Assembly: GCA_020160935.1 (NCBI GenBank)
Contig: JAIUPL010000009.1
Span: 62,001 to 126,000, forward strand
Length of the DNA stretch: 64,000 nucleotides
From: Bacteroidota bacterium
GTDB taxonomy: Bacteria > Bacteroidota > Bacteroidia > Chitinophagales > Saprospiraceae
Reading direction: 5' to 3'
In this document: positions 18,378 through 26,442 of the stretch, in pieces
Position numbering within the stretch: position 1 is the stretch's first letter
How the letters are laid out: every line of letters begins with the position of its first letter
Notes under the pieces: generated by a model
Databases searched by the model: none
Told to the model about the DNA's origin: nothing
Seen by the model: the letters and a program-made list of their open reading frames with translations, nothing else
Position numbers and translations under genes: made by a program

Positions 18378-18608
18378 AAAGTATGCCTGCTCTACCCTTA
18401 CCTGTAATTTTTTACAAAAAAAAAGAAATTGTCCGTTCAATCCGGCCAGGAAAAGTGCAAACGCGCTTTGAAGACGTTTCTGTTGTCGGATGTTCAATTG
18501 TTCGGTTGGTATTCCTGAATTTTAGAAAAAAAAGCCGAACCTTTGTCCTCAACCCCTCAACTCCTCAACCCCTCAACCCCTCAACATTGCTCAACCTCCT
18601 CAACATTC
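18378..18608. other. 5' flank of mlaE with one-armed CTCAACCC repeat
   Basis: No gene is seen here. From about 18546 to 18607 lies a degenerate tandem series of CTCAACCC/CTCAACCT units running up to the ATG at 18609, with no complementary partner nearby. It looks like a single arm of the hairpin type seen elsewhere. Confidence 0.6.
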
Positions 18609-19370
18609 ATGGATACAAGCGCCAGCCGATATAACTACTTGCGCCACCTGGGCCGGTACCTGATTATGATGAAGCATGCCTTCGCCAGGCCTGAAAAACT
18701 GGCCATGTACTGGAAGGAAACCATGCGGCAGATGAACGACATCGGTGTGGGATCGCTCATTATCGTGTGCCTTATTTCGGTGTTTATCGGAGCGGTAGCA
18801 GCCATTCAGTTTGCCTACCAACTCGACGGACAACTGGTGCCGCGCTACTACATCGGGTACATTGTGCGCGACCTGGCGCTCATCGAATTATCTCCTACCA
18901 TTACCTGTCTGGTACTGGCCGGCAAGGTAGGATCGAATATGGCGGCTGAAATTGGCGGCATGCGCCAGAAAGAACATATCGACGCCATGGAAGTGATGGG
19001 GGTCAATACGGCGGCATACCTGATTTTGCCCAAGGTGATTGCAGCCTTGTTCGTTATTCCATTGCTGGTCACGTTTTCGGCGTTTGTGGCAGTGATTGGC
19101 GGCTATCTCGCCAGCGTACCCACCGGACTCATCACCGATGCCGAATATATTCAGGGCGTCCGCTCCTTTTTTGAGCCCTATAATGTCTTTATGATGTATG
19201 TGAAATCGTTTGTTTTCGCATTCATCCTTACCTCTGTCTCCTGCTACCAGGGCTATTTTGTAAAAGGTGGCAGCATCGAACTCGGGCAAGCCAGCACCCG
19301 CGCGGTGGTATTCAGCGATATTCTTATTCTGCTGGCGGATTATTTGATTGCGGTATTGTTGACGGGATGA
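18609..19370 (+). CDS. mlaE: MlaE-family ABC transporter permease (lipid asymmetry system)
   Basis: A 253-residue inner-membrane permease of the MlaE/YrbE (DUF140) family, which moves phospholipids between membranes together with an MlaF ATPase and an MCE-domain protein. Motifs are GVGSLIIVCLISVFIGAV, the conserved LAGKVGSNMAAEIGGMRQKEHIDAMEVMGV loop that contacts the ATPase, and a C-terminal helix pair. The start at 18609 follows a one-armed CTCAACCC repeat; the reading from 18543 includes that repeat and is rejected. The usual partners mlaF and mlaD are not downstream: a family A hairpin and an unrelated small gene follow, so the operon is either split or ends here. Confidence 0.92.
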   Translation: MDTSASRYNYLRHLGRYLIMMKHAFARPEKLAMYWKETMRQMNDIGVGSLIIVCLISVFIGAVAAIQFAYQLDGQLVPRYYIGYIVRDLALIELSPTITCLVLAGKVGSNMAAEIGGMRQKEHIDAMEVMGVNTAAYLILPKVIAALFVIPLLVTFSAFVAVIGGYLASVPTGLITDAEYIQGVRSFFEPYNVFMMYVKSFVFAFILTSVSCYQGYFVKGGSIELGQASTRAVVFSDILILLADYLIAVLLTG

Positions 19371-19371
19371 A

Positions 19372-19514
19372 ATAGTAGTCCTGAGTCGTAAGTCCTGAGT
19401 CCTAAGTCCGTAGAGTACACCTGATTGCCCTTGGTATTCTTTTTAAATAAGCCAAGTGTAATCAGGTGTACTCTACGGACTTAGGACTCAGGACTTACGA
19501 CTCAGGACTACTAT
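19372..19514. repeat. Family A long inverted repeat (copy 5)
   Basis: The arms match at all but a few positions over about 60 nt. The outermost bases, ATAGTAG on the left and CTACTAT on the right, are unique to this copy yet complementary to each other. The core GTAGAGTACACCTGATT is perfect on both sides. It separates mlaE from the leader-peptide gene. Confidence 0.94.
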
Positions 19515-19555
19515 CAGAAACCTGACTTTTAGAAAAATGTGGCAGGTGATCCATT

Positions 19556-19586
19556 TTGAAGGGTGGCTATCTTTAGGGTATATTTG
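19556..19586 (+). promoter_or_regulatory. Promoter of the leader-peptide gene
   Basis: TTG at 19556-19558 and TATATTTG at 19579-19586, spacer 20 nt, a good match to the Bacteroidota -33/-7 consensus, 44 nt before the ATG at 19631. A 14-nt motif (TCAGAAACCTGACT) at 19514-19527 lies upstream and is repeated ahead of the LytTR gene. Confidence 0.65.
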
Positions 19587-19630
19587 ATACTCCATTGTCC
19601 GTCAAGTCAAACTATTCAAATCTCATTCGT

Positions 19631-19834
19631 ATGGCAAAAGAGAAATGTACACTCGAAGAACTCAAGGTTCAAAGCATCGTCACAGCACTGGATGACGAAC
19701 AGATGAACCAGGTGAAGGGAGGAACGGCCCCGATGAGAGGCCGGTTTTACACCTACCGCACGCGTTGGACTGCTGTGGATGTGCGTTCTGAATTTCAGGA
19801 TGTACAAACCCTGCGCGCTCCACAGGCCAAGTAA
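19631..19834 (+). CDS. Small double-glycine-leader peptide (pinensin/GG-Bacteroidetes precursor-like), cysteine-free core
   Basis: A 67-residue peptide. Residues 1-31 (with LEELKVQSIVTALDDEQM and then NQVKGG) look like the leader of Bacteroidota ribosomal natural-product precursors, where a KVxSxVT-L-DxEQ helix precedes a GG cleavage site read by C39-peptidase transporters. The putative core, TAPMRGRFYTYRTRW and onward to the end, is Arg/Thr-rich with no Cys, so thioether rings cannot form; the only Cys is at residue 6. No modifying enzyme or transporter is adjacent. It has its own promoter and lies after the MlaE gene. It may be a signalling peptide, an unmodified bacteriocin or an orphan substrate. 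The start at 19631 was preferred over 19595. Confidence 0.7.
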   Translation: MAKEKCTLEELKVQSIVTALDDEQMNQVKGGTAPMRGRFYTYRTRWTAVDVRSEFQDVQTLRAPQAK

Positions 19835-19875
19835 ATCACGAGGCCATGGGCTTTCCAGAGAGGATTCGGGTACAA

Positions 19876-21441
19876 TCAGGTACGCGGGTCCTCTTTTTTT
19901 GTTTTCAGCAACTGTTCGTTTTTCCACTTTTGCTGCACGGTAGCAGCAAAAGTGTGTCCTTTGATTTTGCTATCGAGCCATGCTTCCAGATCGAAGGTTT
20001 GCAACAAAATACGATACCCTGGCAGGCCAGGCAGGTCTTCTTTTGCTTTTTGGAACGCGGCTCGTATTTCCGAAGCGCCGTGCGATTTGGTTAGGTCGTG
20101 GATAAAGTGAATAAATCGTCGCTCAAGATCCTGGTAGCGATTTTTCTTTTGTAAAAAACGGGCAGTGGCACGCGTCAGAGACTCGAGCAACATCAGGTTG
20201 CCCATTTCAAAATGCAGGATGAGCGACAGGATACGAGCGAGGCTTTGAAGGTCTTCCCGTTCTACCGAGCGAGGTTGCCCAAGCCATAAATTGAGGTAAT
20301 CCAGCGCACCGCTGTAATCGCTGCACCCAAAGCATATGGTGCAGTACTGGAAATAAAAACTGGCGGTTTCATGTCCCTGGATGCTGATCAGTTCGGCCTC
20401 CTCCTGACAACGTGCCATCGCGCGCCTCGCCTCCTCAAATTCGCCTGTAAATGAGCACAATGCAAACAAATTGCTGTAATACTGGCGGTGAATTTTTCGG
20501 CGGTCGTCGACGGTGATGGGTGTCAATCCATACAATTTGTCGAGGTAAATACGCACCTCGTTGTAGCGCTGCATCAGCCCGCAGGAAAGAATAAGGTTGC
20601 TCAGCGTAGCAATGTAATCGGCCAGGTTTTCACGCAAAAAATGGGGCTGCGACTCTAATAGTTGCATCAATTTTTCACCAGATTCATAAAACTGCTCGTA
20701 TTGCCCCGTGGCGTAGTAGTAAATATTCAGGGTGCGATAATACAACACCCTGGCTTTATGGGATCTGGCCAGGTCAGGATCTTCGAGAATCGCATTTTGT
20801 CCGGTCAGTTGAAAGAGCGGGGCCATCTGGTCGGCCGATTTTGGACTGGCTTCCCGTTTGAAATTGGCAGTGTACACCTGAAAAAATATCTTCTGATATT
20901 CGGAATTATTGCGCAGGAGTTGAAAAGCCTGTTCTTCCTGAAACTGCAACTGCTCCAGGTTTTTATGCAAAAAATCCACATCCATACGTGTGTATGCCAA
21001 TTGTTTTTCCCAGCGTATGATTTCCAGCAAGGTGCCAAAATCTTCATACTGCCGGGCAATTTTGGATGCCTTTGACAGCAATTCCCGGCAGTCCTCGTAC
21101 AAGCCACGTTTGTACAATGCCAGTACGCCCTGCAACAATTCATGTAGTTTGTATTGTATGGATTGCTGCTCATCAAAAGCCTGGAGACTCTTCAAAACGA
21201 GGTTGTAGAGATAGGATTTCAGTTCCGAATATTTTTTCCCTTCCGGCGCCCGGTTCTTGTAAATCCTGCTTTTCAGGAATTCCTCATCAAAAGTTTCCTG
21301 TGCAGACATCAGGCTGAAAAGATGCAGGTATTTGCTGTTGCGATCCGTCTTTCCCCGAATATATATCCGGAAGTAACGCTTTTCGGCAGGAGAAAGCGAA
21401 CGAATGAGTCGGTACAGTTTATCGGAAGGAGTTTTTGCCAT
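19876..21441 (-). CDS. Large all-helical protein of unknown function
   Basis: A 521-residue cytoplasmic protein with no signal or membrane segment. The N-terminus SDKLYRLIRSLSPAEKRYFRIYIRG is a pattern I know from uncharacterised Bacteroidota proteins. The rest is helix-rich with TPR-like spacing of aromatic and small residues (ALYKRGLYEDCRELLSKA, NLFALCSFTGEFEEARRAM, FGCSDYSGALDYLNLWL), suggesting an alpha-solenoid for protein binding. It lies opposite the leader-peptide gene and diverges from the LytTR gene. The family motif AAACCTGAC lies on its upstream side at 21465-21473 (complement). The function is unknown. Confidence 0.75.
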   Translation of the reverse strand: MAKTPSDKLYRLIRSLSPAEKRYFRIYIRGKTDRNSKYLHLFSLMSAQETFDEEFLKSRIYKNRAPEGKKYSELKSYLYNLVLKSLQAFDEQQSIQYKLHELLQGVLALYKRGLYEDCRELLSKASKIARQYEDFGTLLEIIRWEKQLAYTRMDVDFLHKNLEQLQFQEEQAFQLLRNNSEYQKIFFQVYTANFKREASPKSADQMAPLFQLTGQNAILEDPDLARSHKARVLYYRTLNIYYYATGQYEQFYESGEKLMQLLESQPHFLRENLADYIATLSNLILSCGLMQRYNEVRIYLDKLYGLTPITVDDRRKIHRQYYSNLFALCSFTGEFEEARRAMARCQEEAELISIQGHETASFYFQYCTICFGCSDYSGALDYLNLWLGQPRSVEREDLQSLARILSLILHFEMGNLMLLESLTRATARFLQKKNRYQDLERRFIHFIHDLTKSHGASEIRAAFQKAKEDLPGLPGYRILLQTFDLEAWLDSKIKGHTFAATVQQKWKNEQLLKTKKEDPRT

Positions 21442-21464
21442 GGATGAAAAATACCCTCAAAAGT

Positions 21465-21516
21465 GTCAGGTTTTTATCATTTCACCAAATGCAAGCAATG
21501 GCTCAGAAACCTGACT
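21465..21516. promoter_or_regulatory. Candidate operator: spaced inverted AAACCTGAC motif
   Basis: GTCAGGTTT at 21465-21473 and AAACCTGAC at 21507-21515 form an inverted pair 33 nt apart between the divergent helical-protein and LytTR genes. The longer form TCAGAAACCTGACT (21503-21516) is identical to 19514-19527 upstream of the leader-peptide gene. It could be a LytTR binding site. Confidence 0.45.
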
Positions 21517-21533
21517 AATGGCAAAAGGTGGAT

Positions 21534-21563
21534 TGCTGGTCGAAATATGCGCATCTACTTTTG
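21534..21563 (+). promoter_or_regulatory. Promoter of the LytTR gene
   Basis: TTG at 21534-21536 and TACTTTTG at 21556-21563 with a 19-nt spacer, an exact fit to the Bacteroidota consensus. About 80 nt of leader precedes the ATG at 21644. Confidence 0.7.
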
Positions 21564-21643
21564 TACCATCAATACAGGCGACGAATCATTTGCCTTTACT
21601 ATTGCAAAAACACTCCCGTTCTTATCATTCAAAAGATACTACG

Positions 21644-22081
21644 ATGCTGAATGTAATGTCTGCTCGCCCTCATACCACCGACGCCACCGAACCCCAGGCG
21701 GGCACCATGTCGGTTGTGATGCCTCGCGAATACCGCCCCGAACCAAGCGGCAATAAAATTGTATTGCCCACAATGGAAGGTATGTGCTTTGAAAAAGTAA
21801 AACAAATCGCTTATCTGGAAGCCAGCGGTAATTATACCGTGTTGCATTTCACTGACGGCCGTCAGGTGCTTGTTTGCCGTACCCTGCGCGAAGTGGAACT
21901 GCTGCTGCCCGAGTCTGCATTCGTGCGCATCCACCGCTCGCATACCGTGCACCTGAAACACCTGAAAAAATACGTGCGCGGAAAAGGCGGCCATGTCGTA
22001 TTGCAAAACGGCGTCTCGCTTACAGTTTCGGCCGGACAAAAAGACTTTTTTCTGGAATCACTGAAGGTGTATTTTGGGTAA
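21644..22081 (+). CDS. LytTR-type DNA-binding regulator without receiver domain
   Basis: A 145-residue protein. Residues about 45-145 form a LytTR domain (FEKVKQIAYLEASGNYTVLHFTDG, VLVCRTLREVELLLPESAFVRIHRSHTVHLKHLKKYVRGKGG), which binds promoters as imperfect direct repeats. The N-terminal 45 residues are low complexity with no receiver or sensor, so activity may depend on level or on a partner. Such stand-alone LytTR proteins in other phyla control bacteriocin, competence or membrane-linked genes. The start 21644 sits after a good promoter; an upstream in-frame start at 21518 would precede the -7 box and is rejected. The gene runs into a family B hairpin, then a true terminator at 22362-22400. 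Confidence 0.88.
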   Translation: MLNVMSARPHTTDATEPQAGTMSVVMPREYRPEPSGNKIVLPTMEGMCFEKVKQIAYLEASGNYTVLHFTDGRQVLVCRTLREVELLLPESAFVRIHRSHTVHLKHLKKYVRGKGGHVVLQNGVSLTVSAGQKDFFLESLKVYFG

Positions 22082-22267
22082 GGGTTGATAGAAGTTGATG
22101 AGGGTTGATAAAGGTTGATGAGGGTTGATATTCAGCCACTCGATGAATGGAAATACCATCCCTTACCCCGAGCCGCTATTCATCAACCTTTATCAACCTC
22201 ATCAACCTCATCAACCTTTATCAACTCTTATCAACCCTCATCAACCCTCATCAACCCTCATCAACTT
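22081..22267. repeat. Family B inverted repeat (copy 2)
   Basis: A short left arm of GTTGATGAGG-type units, a core at 22131-22180 (TTCAGCCACTCGATGAATGG, then CCTTACCCCGAGCCGC) and a longer right arm of about a dozen TCATCAACC units. The right arm is roughly twice the left. It starts at the LytTR stop. Confidence 0.9.
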
Positions 22268-22361
22268 TTTTTTCTTCCCCACCCAACCTTTGCACCTAAC
22301 ACCCTGTCTTTACCCTTCATAAGCTCCACCTAAACAAATAAACACAGTAAGGGTTTGGTTG

Positions 22362-22400
22362 ACGCCGGACGCGGCAATTCGTGCTCCGGCGTTTTTTTTT
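22362..22400 (+). terminator. Rho-independent terminator after LytTR
   Basis: Stem ACGCCGGA / TCCGGCGT with a 15-nt loop, followed by nine or more T residues. It is a classical terminator for plus-strand transcription, lying between a family B and a family A repeat. Confidence 0.8.
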
Positions 22401-22538
22401 GAGTCCTGAGTTGTAAGTCCTGAGTCCTGAGTCTGTAGAGTACACCTGATTACTATTGGCTTTAATATCAAGGATATTCAAGGGTAATCAGGTGTACTCT
22501 ACAGACTCAGGACTCAGGACTTACGACTCAGGACTCAA
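22401..22538. repeat. Family A long inverted repeat (copy 6)
   Basis: Arms GAGTCCTGAGTTGTAAGTCC and the complement, core GTAGAGTACACCTGATTAC, loop with TACTATTGGC and CAAGGGTAA. The TGA of the CBS gene (22535-22537) lies in the right arm. It directly follows the terminator T-run. Confidence 0.93.
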
Positions 22539-23524
22539 CATAAAACCCTCACCGTCTCAATCTTCCGGTCGCTCACCAGTTCCGCTATATACGTTTTGCC
22601 ATCCAGTTGCAGCCGGGCGCCCTGCTCGGGGATGCTTTGCGTTGCAAAAATCAGGTACCCCGAGAGGGTATTGTAATCGCCGGTAGGGATGTTTAATTCC
22701 GGAAATTTCTCGTTGATATAGTTTACATCCAGCCGCCCGGAAAGCAGATATTCCTGCTCGCTGATACGCACTTCTATAAATTCTTCCTGATCGTGTTCGT
22801 CGTCAATTTCGCCGAACAGTTGTTCCAGCGCGTCTTCCAGCGTAACCAGTCCGGCCAGGCTGCCATATTCGTCTACCACGCAGGCAATATTGGTGCGATT
22901 TTTTATGAATTTGTGCAGCAAGTCGTTGATCTGGATACTTTCCGGCACAAAAGTGATGGGCATCACAATGCCACGGATGCTGCGCGGGTGGCTGAATAAT
23001 TGCTGCACGTGTACATATCCCAATACCCCGTCGAGGTCGCCATCGGTTATGATGATCCTGGACAGGCTGCTGGAGATGAACAACTTGCGCAATTCGTCTA
23101 CCGAAGCCTGCACGTCGATATGAACGATTTCAGGGCGGGGCGCCATACAATCATAGGCACGCACCTGTTTCATATGCAAGGCATTTTCGAGCAGGCCCAT
23201 TTCCATTTCTTCCTCACCCGGAATGCCGGACACATTTTGCTGCACGAGGTATTCGATGAGGGCGGCATCGCCTTCGCTGTGAATATTCCTGTAAATACTA
23301 TGGAAAAGCAGGTTTTTGAAAAAAAGCAGAAACGAGAACAGCAACAGGGAAAGCAACACACCACTTATCCACATGCTGCCTGTTTGTGCGTACACCCAGG
23401 GGCCCAGTATGATGCATGAAAACGAAGCCAGGCTTGTCAGAAACAAGGTAGCCGGCAAGGTTGTACTTCCGACGCGAAACGCCGAAGACCAGGAGAGCAT
23501 TCGTTTGGAGGAAGGGTCGTCCAT
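22535..23524 (-). CDS. CorC/HlyC-type CBS-domain membrane protein
   Basis: A 329-residue protein. The N-terminal 95 residues hold two hydrophobic segments (TTLPATLFLTSLASFSCIILG and ISGVLLSLLLFSFLLFF). Two CBS domains follow at about 125-245 (VRAYDCMAPRPEIVHID; ACVVDEYGSLAGLVTLEDALEQLFGEI) and then the transporter-associated CorC/HlyC domain (LLSGRLDVNYINEKFPELNIP). CNNM-like proteins bind nucleotides in the CBS pair and affect Mg2+/Co2+ transport or, as GldE, gliding. The membrane part is shorter than a full DUF21. uppP starts 6 bp upstream on the same strand, so the two likely share a transcript. Its stop lies in the family A arm. Confidence 0.85.
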   Translation of the reverse strand: MDDPSSKRMLSWSSAFRVGSTTLPATLFLTSLASFSCIILGPWVYAQTGSMWISGVLLSLLLFSFLLFFKNLLFHSIYRNIHSEGDAALIEYLVQQNVSGIPGEEEMEMGLLENALHMKQVRAYDCMAPRPEIVHIDVQASVDELRKLFISSSLSRIIITDGDLDGVLGYVHVQQLFSHPRSIRGIVMPITFVPESIQINDLLHKFIKNRTNIACVVDEYGSLAGLVTLEDALEQLFGEIDDEHDQEEFIEVRISEQEYLLSGRLDVNYINEKFPELNIPTGDYNTLSGYLIFATQSIPEQGARLQLDGKTYIAELVSDRKIETVRVLC

Positions 23525-23530
23525 AGGCTT

Positions 23531-24349
23531 TTAAAAATTACCGACCTGCACCCCCTGAAAAAATCCAAGGTAAGTGAGCAGGAGGATAATGCATCCCACA
23601 ACAATGCGATAGTACCCGAATACCTTGAATCCGTAACGGTGCAAAAACTGCATAAATGTGCGGATGGCGATCATCGCTACCACAAAAGCCACCACATTGC
23701 CAATGGCTAGCAAAACTAGTTCATTGCCTGTAAAAGTGCCGCCTTCTTCGTCGATATAGTCCCATATCGTTTTGCAGGTGGCAGCAAACATGGTCGGAAC
23801 TGCCAGAAAAAACGAAAACTCCGCTGCTGCAACCGGCGTAAGCCCCTGCGTGACGCCACCGATGATGGTAGCAGCCGAGCGGCTTACCCCTGGGATCATC
23901 GAAATCACCTGGAACATGCCGATGCGAAATGCACGAGGCAAGGAAATATCTTCGTCGGAACTCACTCCGGTTTGGGCCTGTCGTGCAAAAAAACGGTCGA
24001 TAAACAGGAACACAACCCCGCCGGCAATGAGCGCCAATGCCACCACTGTTATGTTTTCGAGCAAACGATCGATGTGTTTTTTAAACAGCAATCCGAATAC
24101 CGCAGCAGGCAGAAACGCTACAAAAAGGCGGACATAAAAGCGGAAATTCTGAAAAAAGCGCCGCCAGTACAATACCACTACCGACAGAATAGCGCCAAAC
24201 TGAATGGCTACGGTAAAAACCTTCACAAATGGATGGCCGGCAATACCCATCAGGGAAGAGCCTATGATCATATGCCCGGTGGAAGAAACTGGCAGGAATT
24301 CTGTCAGCCCTTCGATAATAGCCAGAATAATGGCCTGAATAATGCTCAT
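23531..24349 (-). CDS. uppP: Undecaprenyl-diphosphate phosphatase
   Basis: A 272-residue inner-membrane enzyme that recycles undecaprenyl diphosphate to the monophosphate carrier for peptidoglycan and O-antigen synthesis; overproduction gives bacitracin resistance. Conserved motifs are the N-terminal [15 protein letters not shown] (Glu-rich active-site segment) and [12 protein letters not shown], and about 8 membrane helices are present. It lies in the order ftsX - DUF3098 - uppP - CBS protein on the minus strand, a gene order common in Bacteroidota, with 18 bp to the upstream gene. Confidence 0.96.
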   Translation of the reverse strand: MSIIQAIILAIIEGLTEFLPVSSTGHMIIGSSLMGIAGHPFVKVFTVAIQFGAILSVVVLYWRRFFQNFRFYVRLFVAFLPAAVFGLLFKKHIDRLLENITVVALALIAGGVVFLFIDRFFARQAQTGVSSDEDISLPRAFRIGMFQVISMIPGVSRSAATIIGGVTQGLTPVAAAEFSFFLAVPTMFAATCKTIWDYIDEEGGTFTGNELVLLAIGNVVAFVVAMIAIRTFMQFLHRYGFKVFGYYRIVVGCIILLLTYLGFFQGVQVGNF

Positions 24350-24367
24350 ACGAATTCAGAAGAAATA

Positions 24368-24733
24368 CTAGGCCGCTTCAGCGTTGCCAGATTCAGCGGG
24401 TGCAGAAGTTACAGTATCCGATTTTTTGAAAATACCCAGGCCTACTACTACAAATCCGGCAACCATGCACATCGGAGCCAGGGTGATACGGGTGAAACTG
24501 TAAATGCGTTCGGGCTCCCATTTGTTTGGGTCGGGCATAGCGCCGCCTGTCATCAGACCCAGGCCAAGTACCACCAGTCCGAGCCCGATGCCGATATAAA
24601 TAAAGTTTTGGCGGCCAAACAGCAAACCGCTTTTATCCGGGTTCCAGCCACTTTCTTTTTTAACGGTGCGTTGTACCGGGGCCGCTTTTTTGGTAGAGGG
24701 TGCGGCTTGAGGGCGCGCAGGTTGTTTTGCCAT
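24368..24733 (-). CDS. DUF3098 small membrane protein
   Basis: A 121-residue protein. After a basic, Pro/Ala-rich N-terminus it has the DUF3098 signature LLFGRQNFIYIGIGLGLVVLGLGLMTGG, then the typical DPNKWEPERIYSFTRITLAPMCMVAGFVVVGLGIF, giving two membrane helices. DUF3098 proteins are Bacteroidota-specific and sit between ftsX and uppP; a cell-division or envelope role is inferred from position only. It is part of the operon starting with ftsX, 22 bp downstream of it. Confidence 0.9.
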   Translation of the reverse strand: MAKQPARPQAAPSTKKAAPVQRTVKKESGWNPDKSGLLFGRQNFIYIGIGLGLVVLGLGLMTGGAMPDPNKWEPERIYSFTRITLAPMCMVAGFVVVGLGIFKKSDTVTSAPAESGNAEAA

Positions 24734-24755
24734 TATGTGTGTGGTTATTTATTTT

Positions 24756-25610
24756 TTAATACAAATCGTCGATGCGCATGCGCAAAAACTTGTTTACAAC
24801 AAACCAGGTGCTCAACCCGGAAATCAGTACACCCAGCAAAATAATGCCGGTAAATACCATGAGCATGCTGTCGAGGTCGCGCAACTGTTCTATTTCAGGT
24901 ACCTGTTTTTCAATCCATTCGAACACCAGAATCAGTGCGCCGATCGACAGCAAAGCGCTCCACAAGCCATTCAGAACGCCTCTTTGGATGTAGGGTTTGC
25001 TGATAAATGCCCAGGAAGCGCCTACCAGTTCCTGATTTTTGATGACAAACCGGTTGGAATAAAGCGCCAGCCGGATGGTGTTGTGAATAAGCGTAACGGC
25101 TGCAAAGATGAGCAAAAAAACCAGGCAGAGGGCGATCAGGCCCATATTTTGCATGTTCTTGCCCACATTTCCGATATTGCTTGCTTCGTAATATAATTCG
25201 GACACCAGCGTATCCTGCCGCAGTTCCTCGCGCCATTGTTGCAGGTTCTCGTCGTTGAGGTATTCGGCACGCACATTGAACCGGATGACATCGCGCAAGA
25301 GGTCGGGCGCGTCTTCCAGCATACTTTCATCGCCCAGGTCTTCACGCATGCTGGCGGCGGCCTGTTCGCTGCTGATGAAGGTGATGGTTTCTGGTTTAAC
25401 GAAAGGTTTCTGGCGAATATTTCCCACAATCCGGGCAATTTCCTCCTGCCCCAGGTCGGGCTTCAGTTCCAGCCAGATGTCGACTTTCTCCTTGAACAGG
25501 GTAGCCAGTTTGCGCGCATGCATGGTCGAGAGGGTAAAAAAACCGACGATAAACAGCACCAGCGCAACGCTGAGGATGGCGTAAAAATAGGTAGGCCTGG
25601 TTCGAGACAT
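24756..25610 (-). CDS. ftsX: Cell-division protein FtsX (permease-like)
   Basis: A 284-residue membrane protein of the FtsEX complex, which couples ATP use by FtsE to activation of cell-wall hydrolases at the septum. The topology fits FtsX: one N-terminal helix (FYAILSVALVLFIVGFF), an extracytoplasmic domain of about 120 residues, then three helices in an FtsX/MacB fold (IALCLVFLLIFAAVTLIHNTIRLALYSNRFVIKNQELVGAS, with the conserved ELVGA motif). ftsE is not adjacent, which is usual in Bacteroidota. It heads the operon with DUF3098 and uppP. A TACCTTTG box on the minus strand (25771-25778) lies about 160 bp upstream. Confidence 0.93.
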   Translation of the reverse strand: MSRTRPTYFYAILSVALVLFIVGFFTLSTMHARKLATLFKEKVDIWLELKPDLGQEEIARIVGNIRQKPFVKPETITFISSEQAAASMREDLGDESMLEDAPDLLRDVIRFNVRAEYLNDENLQQWREELRQDTLVSELYYEASNIGNVGKNMQNMGLIALCLVFLLIFAAVTLIHNTIRLALYSNRFVIKNQELVGASWAFISKPYIQRGVLNGLWSALLSIGALILVFEWIEKQVPEIEQLRDLDSMLMVFTGIILLGVLISGLSTWFVVNKFLRMRIDDLY

Positions 25611-25770
25611 CTTTTTCAGAAATCGGGGTAATGGGAATCAAAAAATGCATTCACTCAAACGCTATGACAATCAACAGGTTATGCGATCTTTGCAGACCTT
25701 TTCGGGTGTTTGCCAGACCGATCTTGCCATGCCGCCAATATTTGGATGCACTTTGCGTTTTTGTGAGCGG

Positions 25771-25778
25771 CAAAGGTA
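25771..25778 (-). promoter_or_regulatory. Possible -7 box upstream of ftsX
   Basis: The complement reads TACCTTTG, a TAnnTTTG match, 160 bp before the ftsX start. No TTG is found at the expected -33 distance, so support is partial. Confidence 0.3.
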
Positions 25779-25839
25779 GTTATTCTGTGCTTTATCTCCG
25801 TATGTTAGGCGTAACTACGCCATTTGATTCAAATTTTGC

Positions 25840-26436
25840 ATGAAAATCTGTTGCATCTTCCTCGTATCCCTGCTGCAACCATGGCTCTTCCCCGGCGAAC
25901 AGCCCACCGGTACATTGATCCCTTTTCTCAATCCATCGTTTGAAGATACGCCACGCGCTTCCGCTTCGCCCGCAGGCTGGAATTCCTTCACCCCTGGCAG
26001 CACACCCGATATTATGCCCGGCGCCTGGGGCATCGATTTCCAACCTCAGGACGGCCGCAGTTGTGTAGGACTGATTACGCGGGAAGATGGTACCAGCGAG
26101 GATATTGGGCAGGGCCTGCAGGAAACGCTGAAAGCAGGGTTTTGCTACAAATTTTCTATTTACCTGGCCCATTCGCCGCAATATGTTAGTTACAATAACC
26201 CTATTCGCATTCGAATATGGGGCGGCGCCAAACGGGGCAGCAAGGAACAACTACTCGCCAGTTCGCCGCTCATCGACCACCGCGACTGGCAGCAATACAA
26301 ATTTCAATTTATTCCCTCGGGCGATATCCGGTATATTACCTTTGAAGCCTATTTCGCACCCGGTACATCATTCAAATACCGGGGCAATATTTTGCTCGAC
26401 AACTGTTCGCCGATTGAAAAATGTAATCGAGCGTGA
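25840..26436 (+). CDS. Exported jelly-roll-like protein (NPSFE type)
   Basis: A 198-residue protein with a signal peptide (MKICCIFLVSLLQPWLFPGE). The mature part begins NPSFEDTPRASASPAGWNSF, then TPDIMPGAWGID, a pattern seen in Bacteroidota surface proteins with carbohydrate-binding-like beta-sandwich domains. FCYKFSIYLAHS and ITFEAYFAPG fit the strands of such a fold, ending ILLDNCSPI. It lacks the usual T9SS C-terminal domain. It may bind sugars or be part of the surface machinery. It diverges from the ftsX operon and is followed by a family B hairpin and the ABC exporter. Confidence 0.65.
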   Translation: MKICCIFLVSLLQPWLFPGEQPTGTLIPFLNPSFEDTPRASASPAGWNSFTPGSTPDIMPGAWGIDFQPQDGRSCVGLITREDGTSEDIGQGLQETLKAGFCYKFSIYLAHSPQYVSYNNPIRIRIWGGAKRGSKEQLLASSPLIDHRDWQQYKFQFIPSGDIRYITFEAYFAPGTSFKYRGNILLDNCSPIEKCNRA

Positions 26437-26442
26437 CGTTAT

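Noticed and set aside
22081-22267. CRISPR array
   Set aside because: The repeated units are 9-10 nt with no unique spacers and no cas gene is in the window.
22115-22333. Small reading frame from family B beginning Met-Met-Arg-Val-Asp-Ile-Gln-Pro
   Set aside because: The same frame appears in the other strand at 18145-18333, so it is the repeat core read by chance.
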